Positions 15,301-25,505 of a DNA stretch of 64,000 nucleotides are shown in pieces (the first letter of the stretch is position 1; each line of letters starts with the position of its first letter). Below the pieces are notes generated by a model that had not been told where the DNA came from, made no database searches, and saw only the letters and a program-made list of their open reading frames with translations. The stretch comes from Billgrantia saliphila (GTDB lineage Bacteria; Pseudomonadota; Gammaproteobacteria; Pseudomonadales; Halomonadaceae), in contig NZ_PJRN01000003.1 of assembly GCF_002930105.1 (NCBI RefSeq), forward strand, positions 124,001 through 188,000. The letters run 5' to 3'. Made by a program: the position numbers and the translations under genes.

Positions 15301-17158
15301 CCAGGTCGAAGTCGTGCAGCCAGTAGCGCACTTCCGGCGTATCGATCTCGTACGGGCGCTCGCCGATGACACGCAGCCCCAGGTTCTCCATCACCGGTAG
15401 GACGTCGGAGAGCGGAATCGGGCGGTCGCGCTGGAACAGCTTGAGGTTGACCCCGCTGCCCTCCTCCTCGACCAGTCGATAGAGTGTCAGCGCCAGCGGC
15501 TCGCCCTCGTCGAGCTCGGCCAGGTACTGCAGGTCGAAGACCGCCGTGCGAGAGCCGAAGTCATCTCGATAGCTGGCCGGGAAAGCGTCGCGGAAGCGAT
15601 CCATCAGCCGGTTGGCCTGCTCCTCGCCGTAGCCTTCGATCAGCGCCTCGTGCAGCTCGTCGCGCCAGCTCCGGGCGAGCTGGGCCACCTTGGCTTCCAG
15701 ACGCTTGAGATCGACCTCGCGGGGCGTCTCTCCGCGGAAGCGCAGGATGAACTGGATGCGCGCCAGAATCGACTCTGAGAGATAGGTGTTGAAGTCGCCG
15801 AAGGTGGCGTCGAGCTCTTCGCACAGCAGGTTCTGAATACGCACGCGCAGGTCGGTGGAGAACACGTCGCGCGGCACGAACACCAGGCAGGAATGGAAAC
15901 GCCCGGAGCGGTCGGTGCGGATGAACAGGCGCACCCGGCGTCGCTCGCGAATGTCGAGGATGCCGAGCGCCGTGCGCGCGAGCTCTTGGGTATCGATCTG
16001 GAACAGGTCGTCGCGCGGGTAGACCTCGAGGATCTGCAGCAACTGCTTGCCGTTGTGCCCCTTGGGGTTGAAGCCGGCAATCTCCATCACCGCGCGAAGT
16101 TTACGTCGCAGCAACGGAATGTTGCGCGGCGAGTCGTTGTAGAGGCTCGAGGTGAACAGGCCCAGGAAGCGATGCTCACCGATCACCCGCCCTTGCTTGT
16201 CGTAGCGGTCGACGGAGATGTAGTCGGGATAGGTAGGCCGATGCACCCGGGCATGGTGGGCACTCTTGGCGAAGGAGAGCAGTTGAGGTACCAGCACGAA
16301 GCGATTGCCCTCGATCCCGAGCTCGGTGCGGATGCGCTCCTGATAGCGCGGCAGATCCAGGCGGAACACGCCGAGATCGCTGCCCTCCATCTTGGCCAGC
16401 CGGTCGCCGTCGGGGCCGGATTCGACGGTATAGGCGTCGTAGCCGAGAAAGGTGTAGTTGTCGCGCCGCAGCCATTCGAGAAAGGCGATGGCCTCCTCGT
16501 GGTCGCCGGCCTCGATCTGCTCGGGGCAGCCCGCCTTGAGCTCATCGATCGCTTGCTGCACGCGCTCGCTCATCGCTTGGTAATCGCCCACGGCGATACG
16601 CACGTCGCGCAGCACCTCGTGCAACGACCGCTCGATATCGGCCAGCACCTCGGGGTTGGAGTGGCGATCGATCTCGATGGCGATCAGCGACTCTCGGCTC
16701 TCCGGGGCTTGCGTATCGCGCGGCGAGCAGACCTGTACCAGTTCATGGCTGCGATTGCGCTCCACCGCCAGGACGGCATTGTGAATGGCGTGCACGGTCA
16801 GCCCGCGACGATTGAGCTCGATGCGCACCGAGTCGACCAAGAACGGCATGTCCTCGTGCAGCACGGCAACGAAGGTATGCGACGACTGCCAGCCGTGTTC
16901 TTCGAAGTCGGGATTGAAAACCCTCACCTTGGGTTCGGCATGATCGAAGTGTTGGATGAAGTGCCATACCGAGAGAGTGGCGCCGTAGAGGTCGTCGAGC
17001 CGACGGTCGATCAGGTCCTCCAACGGCACCGTGGCGTAGAAATGCCGGGCGAAGGCTTCCACCTCTTCCGCCCGCTCCTTCTCCAGTCGGCTGTCCAGGC
17101 GTTCGCGCAACTGCTTGAGAATATCCTGTCGGCCAACTTCGATCGTCTCGTATTGCAT
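12317..17158 (-). CDS. gdhB: NAD-specific glutamate dehydrogenase, 180-kDa class
   Basis: Very large catabolic glutamate dehydrogenase (L-glutamate + NAD to 2-oxoglutarate + ammonium). The 1613-residue protein matches the size of the Pseudomonas and Streptomyces 180-kDa class (about 1620). The first 700 residues or so are the long N-terminal regulatory part (ACT-like folds in known structures). The catalytic core contains [20 protein letters not shown], the lysine-bearing [31 protein letters not shown] and [14 protein letters not shown]. The rest is a C-terminal helical extension. The gene is monocistronic, with its own terminator. In a halophile it would control turnover of the abundant solute glutamate, which is inference. 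Confidence 0.96.
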   Translation of the reverse strand: [1613 protein letters not shown]

Positions 17159-17208
17159 CCCTCACCTCGGCTGCCTGGGGCCCGTCTCGGCCCTGGGAAT
17201 AAAATCGG

Positions 17209-17225
17209 CGTGGCCCGGGGCCACG
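17209..17225 (-). other. Hairpin in the presumed gdhB leader
   Basis: CGTGGCC/GGCCACG forms a 7-bp stem with a 3-base centre about 50 bases before the gdhB start. It may be an operator half-site pair or a leader structure. The 216-base gap between gdhB and trmA holds nothing else I can name. Confidence 0.3.
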
Positions 17226-17374
17226 TGACGGGAAGCTTACTGTAGCCTCGCGCCGCACCCCATCGACTTGCCAGTCTTCTCATGGAGCATGTCGGTTGTG
17301 CATCGAGGCTCGACGTTTTGTCACTTGACATTTCTCGCGGAACGGGAAAATGAAACGGTCTGACGAGCGACGAC

Positions 17375-18484
17375 TCAGGCGAATTTCCTCTCCAGCAGCA
17401 CCCCGCACTCGCAATGGTGAGTCCAGGGAAACTGGTCGAACAGGGCGAAACGGTTGATCCGATGGGTGCGGCACAAGGTCTCCAGGTTGCGCTCCAACGT
17501 ATCCGGGTTGCATGAAATATAGACGATTCGTGGGTACTCGCTCAGTTGGCGGCAGCTCACCTCGTCGAGACCGGCGCGGGGCGGGTCCACCAGCACGGTG
17601 GAGAAGTCGTAGTCCTCGAGCGCCATGTCCGCCACTCGACGCCCACCCTTGTCGCCACGCAGCGCAGCGGCGAATTCCTCCGCCGACATGCGCCCGACCT
17701 CGGCGTTGTCGACGTCATTGGCCGTCAGGTTCTCGCGCGCGCTGGCAACCGAGGTGCGCGAGATCTCGGTGGCCAGCACGCGGCGGAAGTTCTCGGCCAG
17801 GGCGATGGTGAAGTTGCCGTTGCCGCAATAGAGCTCGACCAGGTCGCTTGCCTGGCTGCCACGCGTCACGTCGCGTGCCCAGGACAGCATGGCGCGGCTG
17901 ATCTCGGCATTGGGTTGAGTGAAGCTGTTCTCAACCTGCTGATAGTGCAGCGTGCGGTCATCGACCTCCAGGCGCTCCCAGACGTGGTCGCGTTCGAGTA
18001 CCAGGCGCTGCTTGCGCGAGCGGCCGATAACGAGAATGTCCAGGCGCTTCTGCAGCCGCCGCGCCTCGTTTTCCCAGGCGTCATCCAGCGGGCGGTGGTA
18101 GATCAGGGTGACCAGCGCCTCGCCGGCCAGCGTGGTCAGGAATTCGACCTGGAACAGCCGCCGACGCAGCACATCGCTCTCGAGCAACGCCTCGCGCAGT
18201 CGCGGCATCAGTTCGTTGATGCGACGACTGGCCACCGGATAGTCGTCGAGACGAATCACTCGCTTCTTCTTCGGATCGTCGGGGTCGACCTCGAACATGG
18301 CGTAGTAGAGATCATCGCCCTCGTGCCACAGGCGAAACTCGCAGCGTTGACGATAGTGGCTCGGGGGGGAGGGAAAGACCTCCAATGCCGGCGGCGAGAA
18401 GCGTTCGAACTGGCGGACGATGCGCTCACGCTTGGCCTCGAGCTGCGCGTCGTAGCGAGCGGGTTCGACAACGGGAATGGACAC
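17375..18484 (-). CDS. trmA: tRNA (uracil-54,C5)-methyltransferase TrmA
   Basis: Makes ribothymidine at position 54 of tRNA. It starts at a GTG (18484) with GGAG five bases before it. The 369-residue product shows the TrmA N-terminal block (QFERFSPPALEVFPSPPSHY, RQRCEFRLWHEGDDLYYAMF), VELYCGNGNFTIALA for SAM binding, VDPPRAGLD and the nucleophile cysteine in YISCNPDTL at about residue 325. E. coli TrmA has 366 residues with its nucleophile at 324. No TRAM domain is present, as expected for TrmA. It is followed upstream by murI with 36 bases between, so both may share a transcript. Confidence 0.96.
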   Translation of the reverse strand: MSIPVVEPARYDAQLEAKRERIVRQFERFSPPALEVFPSPPSHYRQRCEFRLWHEGDDLYYAMFEVDPDDPKKKRVIRLDDYPVASRRINELMPRLREALLESDVLRRRLFQVEFLTTLAGEALVTLIYHRPLDDAWENEARRLQKRLDILVIGRSRKQRLVLERDHVWERLEVDDRTLHYQQVENSFTQPNAEISRAMLSWARDVTRGSQASDLVELYCGNGNFTIALAENFRRVLATEISRTSVASARENLTANDVDNAEVGRMSAEEFAAALRGDKGGRRVADMALEDYDFSTVLVDPPRAGLDEVSCRQLSEYPRIVYISCNPDTLERNLETLCRTHRINRFALFDQFPWTHHCECGVLLERKFA

Positions 18485-18520
18485 GGCGGCTCCTGTCGCA
18501 TGCGTGGGTGGAAAAGGTAT

Positions 18521-19297
18521 TCAGCCGACCGTCAGCAGCTGCGGTTCAGCAAAATCGAAGGCGGCGACGGCCCGCACCAGCCGGGCATCGGGCCCCGTTG
18601 CCAGGCAGCGGTCTCTCTCCCGGCGCAGTGCCGCCACGCCCATCACCTGAACCGTGCGCTTGGCGATGGCATCGCTTGAGTCCACCAGCTGGATCGTTCG
18701 CGGGGCCGCGGCGGAAATTCGCTCTTTCAGAAGGGGGAAGTGGGTACAGCCGAGCACCACGGTATCGAGATCCTGCTGCTGCCATAGCGGCGCGGTGACC
18801 GCTCGGATCACGTCGGGGTCCGGGGCATCGCCGGCCAGTACACGCTCGGCCTCCCTGACCAGCGGGTCGGCAGCGACTCGGGTGACTCGGCAACCGGCGG
18901 CGAACGCCTCGATCAGGCGGTCGGTGTAGGGGCGCGACACGGTGGCGCTGGTCGCCAGCAAGCCGATATGTCGGCTGCGGCTCAAGACGGCGGCCGGCTT
19001 GATCGCCGGCACGGTACCCACCACGGGGACCGCCAGTCGTGCCCGCAGCGCATCCAGCGCCAGCGTGCTGGCAGTGTTGCAGGCCACCACCAGCACGCTG
19101 CAGCCGCTAACGGAGACAGCGGCTTCGCACACCGCGAGGATGCGCTCCACCAACCAGGCGTCCGGACGCGTGCCGTACGGCAACATGGCGTTGTCGCATG
19201 CATAGACCAGCGCGGCATCGGGCAGCCGCTGGCGCATCGGCGCAACGACCGACAGGCCGCCGACGCCGGAATCGAAGATCAGTATCGGGCCGGACAT
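18521..19297 (-). CDS. murI: Glutamate racemase MurI
   Basis: Supplies D-glutamate for peptidoglycan. The 258-residue enzyme begins with the FDSGVGGLSV motif and has both catalytic cysteines, VACNTAS at about residue 71 and LGCTHFPLL at about 180. YACDNAMLPYGTR corresponds to the family D-x-A-x-x-PYG region. Length is normal. In E. coli murI lies next to the trmA/btuB region as well, so the neighbourhood trmA-murI is old. It is read towards trmA with 36 bases between. Confidence 0.95.
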   Translation of the reverse strand: MSGPILIFDSGVGGLSVVAPMRQRLPDAALVYACDNAMLPYGTRPDAWLVERILAVCEAAVSVSGCSVLVVACNTASTLALDALRARLAVPVVGTVPAIKPAAVLSRSRHIGLLATSATVSRPYTDRLIEAFAAGCRVTRVAADPLVREAERVLAGDAPDPDVIRAVTAPLWQQQDLDTVVLGCTHFPLLKERISAAAPRTIQLVDSSDAIAKRTVQVMGVAALRRERDRCLATGPDARLVRAVAAFDFAEPQLLTVG

Positions 19298-19393
19298 GAC
19301 GAAACGGCACTCATGGGAATCGCTCGGCTGCTGCGGGAAAAGCCGTCATTCTAGCAGCTAGCCGAGCGACCTGAAGCCTTCGTCTTGAGGGGG

Positions 19394-19951
19394 TCACGCC
19401 GCCGTTTCGGGGGCTCGGGTCTCGCGAAGTTCGGCGTAGAGTTCGGGATAGGCCTCCTGGAGCCGCTCCAGTTTGGCCGAGGCCCCATCGGGGAGCGCGC
19501 TGGTCAGCAACTCCATGTCGTGATCGTCGAAATGCTCGCGGAGCAGCGGGAACAGCAGTTCACGTTCGTCACGCAGATAATTGCGATGTGCGGTGAGATA
19601 GGCCCGGAGGTCATCGGCGAAGCGATCCATGGGGATCACGGCATCCATCAGGATCATGTCGATGTCGTCGGACAAACGCTTGAGGCGCTTGCGCAGGGCC
19701 TGATAGTCGCTTGACAGACGCTCGGTCAGGTCCCGGCACTCCGGCGCCAGTTCCTGCAGGCGCTGCGAACAGACGCGCTCCAGCGGTACGGTGAAATCTT
19801 CCATGTAGCCGAGGATGTAGTCGACCACTTCCCGAACGAGCTGGAAGTTGGGCCGTTCACCGGCAGCCAGGGCTTTCTGCTTGAGCTGAAGGACGTGCAA
19901 CATGCGCGCCATATTGGCATGATCCTGACGCAGCTGAGTCAGCATGGGCAT
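19394..19951 (-). CDS. Hemerythrin-like (HHE) domain protein
   Basis: A 185-residue all-helical protein with HHE-type metal-binding candidates: QDHANMARML near the N-terminus, EDFTVPLERVC, and TAHRNYLRDERELLFPLLREHF with further DDHD. Such proteins bind a di-iron centre and sense or carry oxygen or repair iron-sulfur proteins. GAGGAGG lies seven bases before the ATG at 19951. The frame is open far beyond but without further similarity. It is divergent from rarA (201 bases between). The spacing of histidines is not classic hemerythrin, so metal binding is inference. Confidence 0.82.
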   Translation of the reverse strand: MPMLTQLRQDHANMARMLHVLQLKQKALAAGERPNFQLVREVVDYILGYMEDFTVPLERVCSQRLQELAPECRDLTERLSSDYQALRKRLKRLSDDIDMILMDAVIPMDRFADDLRAYLTAHRNYLRDERELLFPLLREHFDDHDMELLTSALPDGASAKLERLQEAYPELYAELRETRAPETAA

Positions 19952-20152
19952 GTCGAGGCCTCCTCTATGCGATGAGCGGTTATAGTGGTTGGATTCGCGG
20001 GACAGAAGCAGGTTCAGTCTTGCCGATGCAATGATGCGGCGCGAAAGGCAGGATGCTGTATCCACCGTAGACCCTTTGATCCGATCCCGCACATCGCCCA
20101 AGGTCGTATTGACGACCAACGGCATCCCAAAGCTGTAAAGGAGAAAGTCCTC

Positions 20153-21496
20153 ATGGATCTGTTCGGCCAGGCGTCCGACGCTTCCGCACCGCTGGCCTAT
20201 CGCATGCGCCCCCGTCGCCTGGAGGATTACGTGGGCCAGCAAGCCCTGGTGGGCCCGGGCAAACCGCTGCGGCGCATGGCCGAGACCGGCACCGTGCGTT
20301 CCATGATCCTGTGGGGCCCACCCGGCACCGGAAAAACCACCCTGGCCGAAATTCTGGCCGAAGAGTCCGGCGCCCACCTGGAGCGGCTCTCGGCGGTCAT
20401 GGCGGGAGTCAAGGATATTCGCGCCGTCGTGGACCGGGCCCGTGCCCTGCAGGCTCAGGGCCGCCCCACCCTGCTGTTCCTCGACGAGATTCACCGCCTC
20501 AACAAGAGCCAGCAGGACGCTCTGCTGCCGCATGTGGAGTCGGGCTTGCTGACCCTGATCGGCGCCACCACCGAAAACCCCTCCTTCGAGGTCAATTCGG
20601 CACTGCTTTCGCGCGCCCGGGTCTATGTATTGCAATCGCTAGAGCAAGCCGAGCTGATCGAGGTGATGCGTCGCGCACTGAACGATCGCGAGCGGGGCCT
20701 CGGTGAACGCCATATCGCCGTTGAGCATGACGTCCTGGCCACGCTTGCCCGCGCCGCGGCCGGCGATGCCCGCCGCGCCCTGGGGCTGCTGGAAACCGCC
20801 TGCGACTTCACCCAGGCCGAGGCCGACGGTGAACGCCTGACCCACGATGCGCTGGAAGCGGTGATCGGGCATCAGGCCAGCGCCTTCGACAAGCAGGGCG
20901 ACCATTACTACGATCTGCTCTCGGCGATCCACAAGTCGGTGCGCTCGTCGCGCCAGGATGCCGCCCTGCTCTACATTGCCCGCTTCATCCAGGGCGGGGG
21001 CGATCCGCTCGACGTCGTCCGCCGACTGGCGGCGATCGCCTCCGAGGATGTCGGCAACGCCGATCCGCGCGCCCTGCCCCTGGTGATGGCGGCCTGGGAT
21101 GCCTATCTGCGGCTGGGTGATTACGAAGGCCAGCGCGCCATCGCCCACGCCGCCATTCATCTCTCCATTGCCCCCAAGAGCAATGCCATCGACCAGGCCT
21201 GGAAACGGGCCAAGGCATTCGTCACCGCCCAGCCGCGCCTGGAGGTTCCCACCTATCTGCGCAACGCCCCGACCAAGCTGATGGAGTCGCTGGGTCATGG
21301 CCATGGCTATCGCTATGCCCACAACGAGCCGGAAGGCTATCCGGCGGGCAGCGCCCACGACTGCTGGCCCGAGGAACTGCCGCGCGAGGCCTTCTACCGG
21401 CCCAGCGAGCACGGCCAGGAAAAGCGTTACGCTCAGCTGATGGCGTGGCGCACCGAACTGGATACCCGGGCCGACCAAGGCAGCACGGACGAGTAG
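20153..21496 (+). CDS. rarA: Replication-associated recombination protein RarA (MgsA)
   Basis: AAA+ clamp-loader-like ATPase acting at stalled replication forks and interacting with SSB. From the ATG at 20153 (AAAGGAG ten bases before) the protein has 447 residues, the E. coli length. It starts [20 protein letters not shown], with Walker [10 protein letters not shown] at 55-63, Walker [12 protein letters not shown] near 110, sensor [18 protein letters not shown], and the tetramerization C-domain with [18 protein letters not shown]. It is convergent with lolA. In Pseudomonas rarA runs in the same direction as ftsK-lolA, whereas here it is inverted. Confidence 0.96.
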   Translation: MDLFGQASDASAPLAYRMRPRRLEDYVGQQALVGPGKPLRRMAETGTVRSMILWGPPGTGKTTLAEILAEESGAHLERLSAVMAGVKDIRAVVDRARALQAQGRPTLLFLDEIHRLNKSQQDALLPHVESGLLTLIGATTENPSFEVNSALLSRARVYVLQSLEQAELIEVMRRALNDRERGLGERHIAVEHDVLATLARAAAGDARRALGLLETACDFTQAEADGERLTHDALEAVIGHQASAFDKQGDHYYDLLSAIHKSVRSSRQDAALLYIARFIQGGGDPLDVVRRLAAIASEDVGNADPRALPLVMAAWDAYLRLGDYEGQRAIAHAAIHLSIAPKSNAIDQAWKRAKAFVTAQPRLEVPTYLRNAPTKLMESLGHGHGYRYAHNEPEGYPAGSAHDCWPEELPREAFYRPSEHGQEKRYAQLMAWRTELDTRADQGSTDE

Positions 21497-21570
21497 CCAC
21501 CTGCCGAAAACGGCAGCGACGCCCCGAGGGCGGCGCTGGGTGAAGCAAGAGACGCGATGTCAGGGCACGA

Positions 21571-22209
21571 TCAGTGCGTGTCGCGGATGACGTCGGCCCC
21601 GTCAGGAATCTGGAAAGCAAAGCGGCCGTCGTCGAGGTCATGGTTCATGCGTACGTCGCTGAACTCGATGACGGTCTGCTGGCCGGTGCTGTCGGTCATC
21701 TGCAGTGCCGCCAGTTGCTGACCGCGGAAGGTCATCTGCAGCTCCTCGAAGAGGGTGTCGTTCGACTTCGGCACCAGCCGAAACGTCTCGTTGTCGCCCT
21801 GCTGCTGGTGCGACACCTCGTAACTCTCGGTCAGCTCGCCGGTTCTGCCGGAGAGCAGCAGCGCGGGGGTATGAGTAACGCGCTGGTCCAGCTCCTGCAC
21901 GGTGACTTGTTCGAGGTCGGGGTCGTAGAGATAGACCTCGTTACCGCCTGAGACCACTTCCTGCTGGTAGGGGGCATCCACTTCCCAGCGGAACTTGCCG
22001 GGCCGCGACAACCACATCCGGCCGTTGGCCTGCTGCAGGCGCTCGCCACTGGCGTCGAGGATCAGCTGCTCGAAGCGCGCCTCGTAGGTTTCCAGCGGCT
22101 CCAGGATACGCGCCAGACGGTCGGCGCCTTCACTGGCCAAGGCGGCAACGGGCACGGCGATCGTCAGGGCCAGTGCGGCTAGGGTCTTTTTAACGCTCAT
22201 CACGCTCAT
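21571..22209 (-). CDS. lolA: Outer-membrane lipoprotein carrier protein LolA
   Basis: Periplasmic chaperone that ferries lipoproteins from LolCDE to LolB. The 212-residue precursor has a signal peptide (VKKTLAALALTIAVPVAALA, cleavage after ALA about residue 25), then LARILEPLETYEARFEQLIL and the conserved beta-sheet segments NGRMWLSRPGKFRWEVDAPY and VVSGGNEVYLYDPDLEQVTV. GGAG six bases before the ATG at 22209 supports this start over the ATG three codons later. It follows ftsK by 125 bases on the same strand, the ftsK-lolA order known in other gammaproteobacteria. Confidence 0.95.
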   Translation of the reverse strand: MSVMSVKKTLAALALTIAVPVAALASEGADRLARILEPLETYEARFEQLILDASGERLQQANGRMWLSRPGKFRWEVDAPYQQEVVSGGNEVYLYDPDLEQVTVQELDQRVTHTPALLLSGRTGELTESYEVSHQQQGDNETFRLVPKSNDTLFEELQMTFRGQQLAALQMTDSTGQQTVIEFSDVRMNHDLDDGRFAFQIPDGADVIRDTH

Positions 22210-22334
22210 CTATCACTCCCTGGGCGGGTTCCGGTTGGATCCTGTCCTTCGGACCCGTTACGTGCCGGCGGGTTGCATTCCCGCCGGTGCTTTCACGGTT
22301 GCTGCATGGTTGTCGCTCGCAGCCGACGCCGCCA

Positions 22335-25300
22335 TCAGTTTCCTACCGGCGGCGGCGCCAGCACTTCGCGGCTCCCATTGGTGCCCATGGAGGAGACCAC
22401 GCCGGCCGCTTCCATGGCTTCCACCAGGCGGGCGGCACGGTTATAGCCGATCTTGAAGCGCCGCTGTACCGCCGAGATGGAGGCGCGCCGGCTCTCGGTA
22501 ACGAACTGCACCGCCTCGTCGTAGAGCGCATCCTGCTCGGCATCGCCGCCACCCTCGCTGCCGTCGGCCTCGAGCCCGGTCAAGGCTTCGGCCGAGACGC
22601 CGCCGGCAAGAATCTCGTCGATGTACTCCGGTTCGCCACGACGTTTCCAGTCCTCGACCACCCGGTGGACTTCGTCATCGTCGACGAAGGCACCGTGTAC
22701 GCGAGTCGGCAGCCCTGAGCCGGCCGGCAGGTAGAGCATGTCGCCGTGGCCCAGCAGGTTTTCGGCGCCGCCCTGGTCGAGAATGGTGCGCGAATCGACT
22801 TTCGACGACACCTGGAAAGCCATGCGCGTGGGAATGTTGGCCTTGATCAGGCCGGTGACCACGTCCACCGAGGGCCGCTGGGTCGCCAGGATCAGATGGA
22901 TACCGGCCGCCCGCGCCTTCTGCGCCAGGCGGGCAATCAGCTCCTCGACCTTCTTGCCGACGATCATGAACATGTCGGCGAACTCGTCGATCACCACCAC
23001 GACGTAGGGCAGCTTCTCCAGCACGGGCGGCGGCTCGTGCATTTCCCAGGGCTGCGGCTCCCACAGCGGATCGGCGACCTGCGCGCCGGCGCGCTCGGCC
23101 TCGTCGAGCTTGCCGTTGAAGCCAGCGATGTTGCGCACCCCCATGGCCGCCATCAGCTTGTAGCGACGCTCCATCTCGGCGACGCACCAGCGCAGCGCGT
23201 TGGCGGCCTCCTTCATGTCGGTCACCACCGGCGCCAGCAGGTGCGGAATGCCGTCGTAGACCGACAGTTCCAGCATCTTGGGGTCGACCATGATCAGACG
23301 CAGCTCCTCGGGCGTGGCCTTGAGCAGCATCGAGATCAACATGGCGTTGACGCCCACCGACTTGCCCGAACCGGTGGTGCCGGCCACCAGCAGGTGGGGC
23401 ATCTTGCCCAAGTTGGCCACCACGGGACCGCCACCGATGTCCTGACCCAGCGCCATGGTCAACGCCGAGGCTTCCTGCTGGTAGCGGTCGGAGTCGATCA
23501 CCTCGCGCAGGCGGATCATCGCCCGGTGCGGGTTAGGAATCTCGATGCCGACCGTGGGCCGGCCGGGGATCACTTCCACCACGCGCACGCTCTTGACCAT
23601 CAGCGAGCGCGCCAGGTCCTTGGCCAGGTTGCTGATCTTCGACACCTTCACGCCAGCGGCGGGCTTGATCTCGAAGCGGGTGATCACCGGCCCCGGCCAG
23701 GTGTGCACCACCTCGGCCTTGACCCCGTACTCGCGCAGCCGGGTCTCCAGCAGTTCCGCCATGTCGGTCAGTTGCTGCTCGGTGTAGTTCTGCTGATGCG
23801 GCTCCGGGGGCGTCAGCAGGCGCAGGCTGGGCAGCTCGCCATCCGGCTCCGGCATGTCGTCGAGCACCGGACGCTGGCTCTGCAGATGCTCCACCGTCCA
23901 CAGCGCGGGGCCATCCGGCTCGGCAGCCGCGGCACGAGCCTGCTCGGCGGTGGCAACCCGCCCATGCTGCGGCTCGCCTTCGGCATCGAAGTCGCCATCG
24001 GCATCGAAGTCGCCATCGGAATCAGGCAAAGCCGCAGCCGGCGTTTCGCGCCAAGAGCGCAGGCCCTCGGCTTGATCGGCGTAATGCCGCGAGGCAGGCT
24101 CTTCCGGCGCGCTCGCTTGCGATTCGGACTCGTCGGCTTCGGGCTGGACGTCCTGGCGAGCGTCGGCGCGCTCGTGCGACTCGCCGCCGATCTCGCCCCA
24201 ACTCAGGCGAGGTTCCTGCGCATCGGCCGGTTCCGCGGGCTGCAAGTCGCCAAGACCCGGCTCGCGACGTGTTGCCTCGCGCTTTCCTGACACCGCCGCA
24301 TGCGACTCACCCTGCCTCGGAGCCGGCTCGGCAGATGCCCTCGGCTCCTCGGACCGAGCTTCCGGGCGCGCCGCGGCAGGCGTCGCTGCGCGGGCATCTT
24401 CGTCATCCGTCGCCCGGAGCGGCATGGCGCCGGTCGCTGTCGGCTCGTCGTGGCGACTGGCCGTGAGCGCACCGGCGACGGTCACAGGCACTGTGTCGCG
24501 CTCGGCCCCCAGGCTCGGCTCCGGCGGCGCCACCGAAGCCGGTGTCGGCCGCTGCGAGGCGACCTCTGGCCGTGAGAGCTTCGGCTCGGCCTGACGGGCG
24601 CTGTAGGCCGCCTCGGGGCGCTTCGCCGACGGTGTTCGCTCGGGCACGTCCCAGGGAATATCGGTATTGCCGTCGTCGCCGAATTCCGAGGCCAGGCCGG
24701 GCTCATGCTGCGGGGAGGCGGCGGCGTCGCGACGACGCCAGAAACGCCAGCGACGGCGCGGCGCGGCGGTGACCGACTCCTCCTTCGGCCCCTCCTCCGT
24801 CAGGTCTTCCTCATCGTCCCAATGCGGTTCGTGGCGACCGCGTGCCAGCCCGAACGGGGCTGCCGCCCAGCGCCACAGACGCAGAGAACGATGGCCGATT
24901 TCATCCATCACCGTCAGCCAGGACTGACCGGTGAAGAGCGGGAAGCCGCACAGCATGGCCGCGACGGCCAGCAGACCCGTGCCCCCCGATTCGACCAGCG
25001 GCACCAACGCGCCGACCAATCCCTCGCCGAGAATGCCGCCCGAGGCATAGGGCAGCACGCTGTCGGGATGGTAGAAATGCAGCGCCCCCAGGGTGGTAGT
25101 GCCCAGCAGCAGCAGCACCAGGCCACCCAAGCGCACGGCCAAGGCCGTGGCATCCCATTCGAGGCGTACCTTGCGCGTGCGGATCAACCACCAACCGGCA
25201 AAGCCCAGCATGCCCGGCCACCATAGGGCACTGGCGCCGAACAACGAATAGAGCATATCGGCCAACCAGGCACCGAAGGGTCCCATCCAGTTGGCCACCT

Positions 25301-25505
25301 CGGTTTCCGGGCCACGATGGGACCAGCCGGGATCCGACGGCTGGTAGCTGAACAGTGCCAGCAGCAGAAACACACACGCCGCCAACAGCAAAATGGTGGC
25401 CCCTTCTCGAGCCGCGCCGTGCAGGTGGAGTCCCCGGCGTTCGGTCGGCTGCTGGGCGTCTTCCGCCGACTCGCGTCCCGACACGCTCTTTTCCTTTGCA
25501 CTCAA
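22335..25505 (-). CDS. ftsK: DNA translocase FtsK
   Basis: Septal DNA pump that clears and sorts the chromosome terminus and activates XerCD at dif. The N-terminal 200 residues carry four or so membrane segments (for example [20 protein letters not shown]). Residues about 200-560 are a low-complexity acidic/Pro/Ala linker with a [12 protein letters not shown] double repeat. The motor has Walker [15 protein letters not shown] near 710 and Walker [13 protein letters not shown] near 838. The winged-helix gamma domain ([20 protein letters not shown]) ends the protein. Start is uncertain: TTG at 25505 (GGGGG upstream, 1056 residues) or GTG at 25484 (AAGGA seven bases before). Confidence 0.96.
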   Translation of the reverse strand: MSAKEKSVSGRESAEDAQQPTERRGLHLHGAAREGATILLLAACVFLLLALFSYQPSDPGWSHRGPETEVANWMGPFGAWLADMLYSLFGASALWWPGMLGFAGWWLIRTRKVRLEWDATALAVRLGGLVLLLLGTTTLGALHFYHPDSVLPYASGGILGEGLVGALVPLVESGGTGLLAVAAMLCGFPLFTGQSWLTVMDEIGHRSLRLWRWAAAPFGLARGRHEPHWDDEEDLTEEGPKEESVTAAPRRRWRFWRRRDAAASPQHEPGLASEFGDDGNTDIPWDVPERTPSAKRPEAAYSARQAEPKLSRPEVASQRPTPASVAPPEPSLGAERDTVPVTVAGALTASRHDEPTATGAMPLRATDDEDARAATPAAARPEARSEEPRASAEPAPRQGESHAAVSGKREATRREPGLGDLQPAEPADAQEPRLSWGEIGGESHERADARQDVQPEADESESQASAPEEPASRHYADQAEGLRSWRETPAAALPDSDGDFDADGDFDAEGEPQHGRVATAEQARAAAAEPDGPALWTVEHLQSQRPVLDDMPEPDGELPSLRLLTPPEPHQQNYTEQQLTDMAELLETRLREYGVKAEVVHTWPGPVITRFEIKPAAGVKVSKISNLAKDLARSLMVKSVRVVEVIPGRPTVGIEIPNPHRAMIRLREVIDSDRYQQEASALTMALGQDIGGGPVVANLGKMPHLLVAGTTGSGKSVGVNAMLISMLLKATPEELRLIMVDPKMLELSVYDGIPHLLAPVVTDMKEAANALRWCVAEMERRYKLMAAMGVRNIAGFNGKLDEAERAGAQVADPLWEPQPWEMHEPPPVLEKLPYVVVVIDEFADMFMIVGKKVEELIARLAQKARAAGIHLILATQRPSVDVVTGLIKANIPTRMAFQVSSKVDSRTILDQGGAENLLGHGDMLYLPAGSGLPTRVHGAFVDDDEVHRVVEDWKRRGEPEYIDEILAGGVSAEALTGLEADGSEGGGDAEQDALYDEAVQFVTESRRASISAVQRRFKIGYNRAARLVEAMEAAGVVSSMGTNGSREVLAPPPVGN

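Noticed and set aside
24000-24060. Short GACGGCGATTTCGATGCC-type repeat in ftsK as a regulatory repeat
   Set aside because: It is a coding repeat of two copies in the disordered FtsK linker, common in such linkers.
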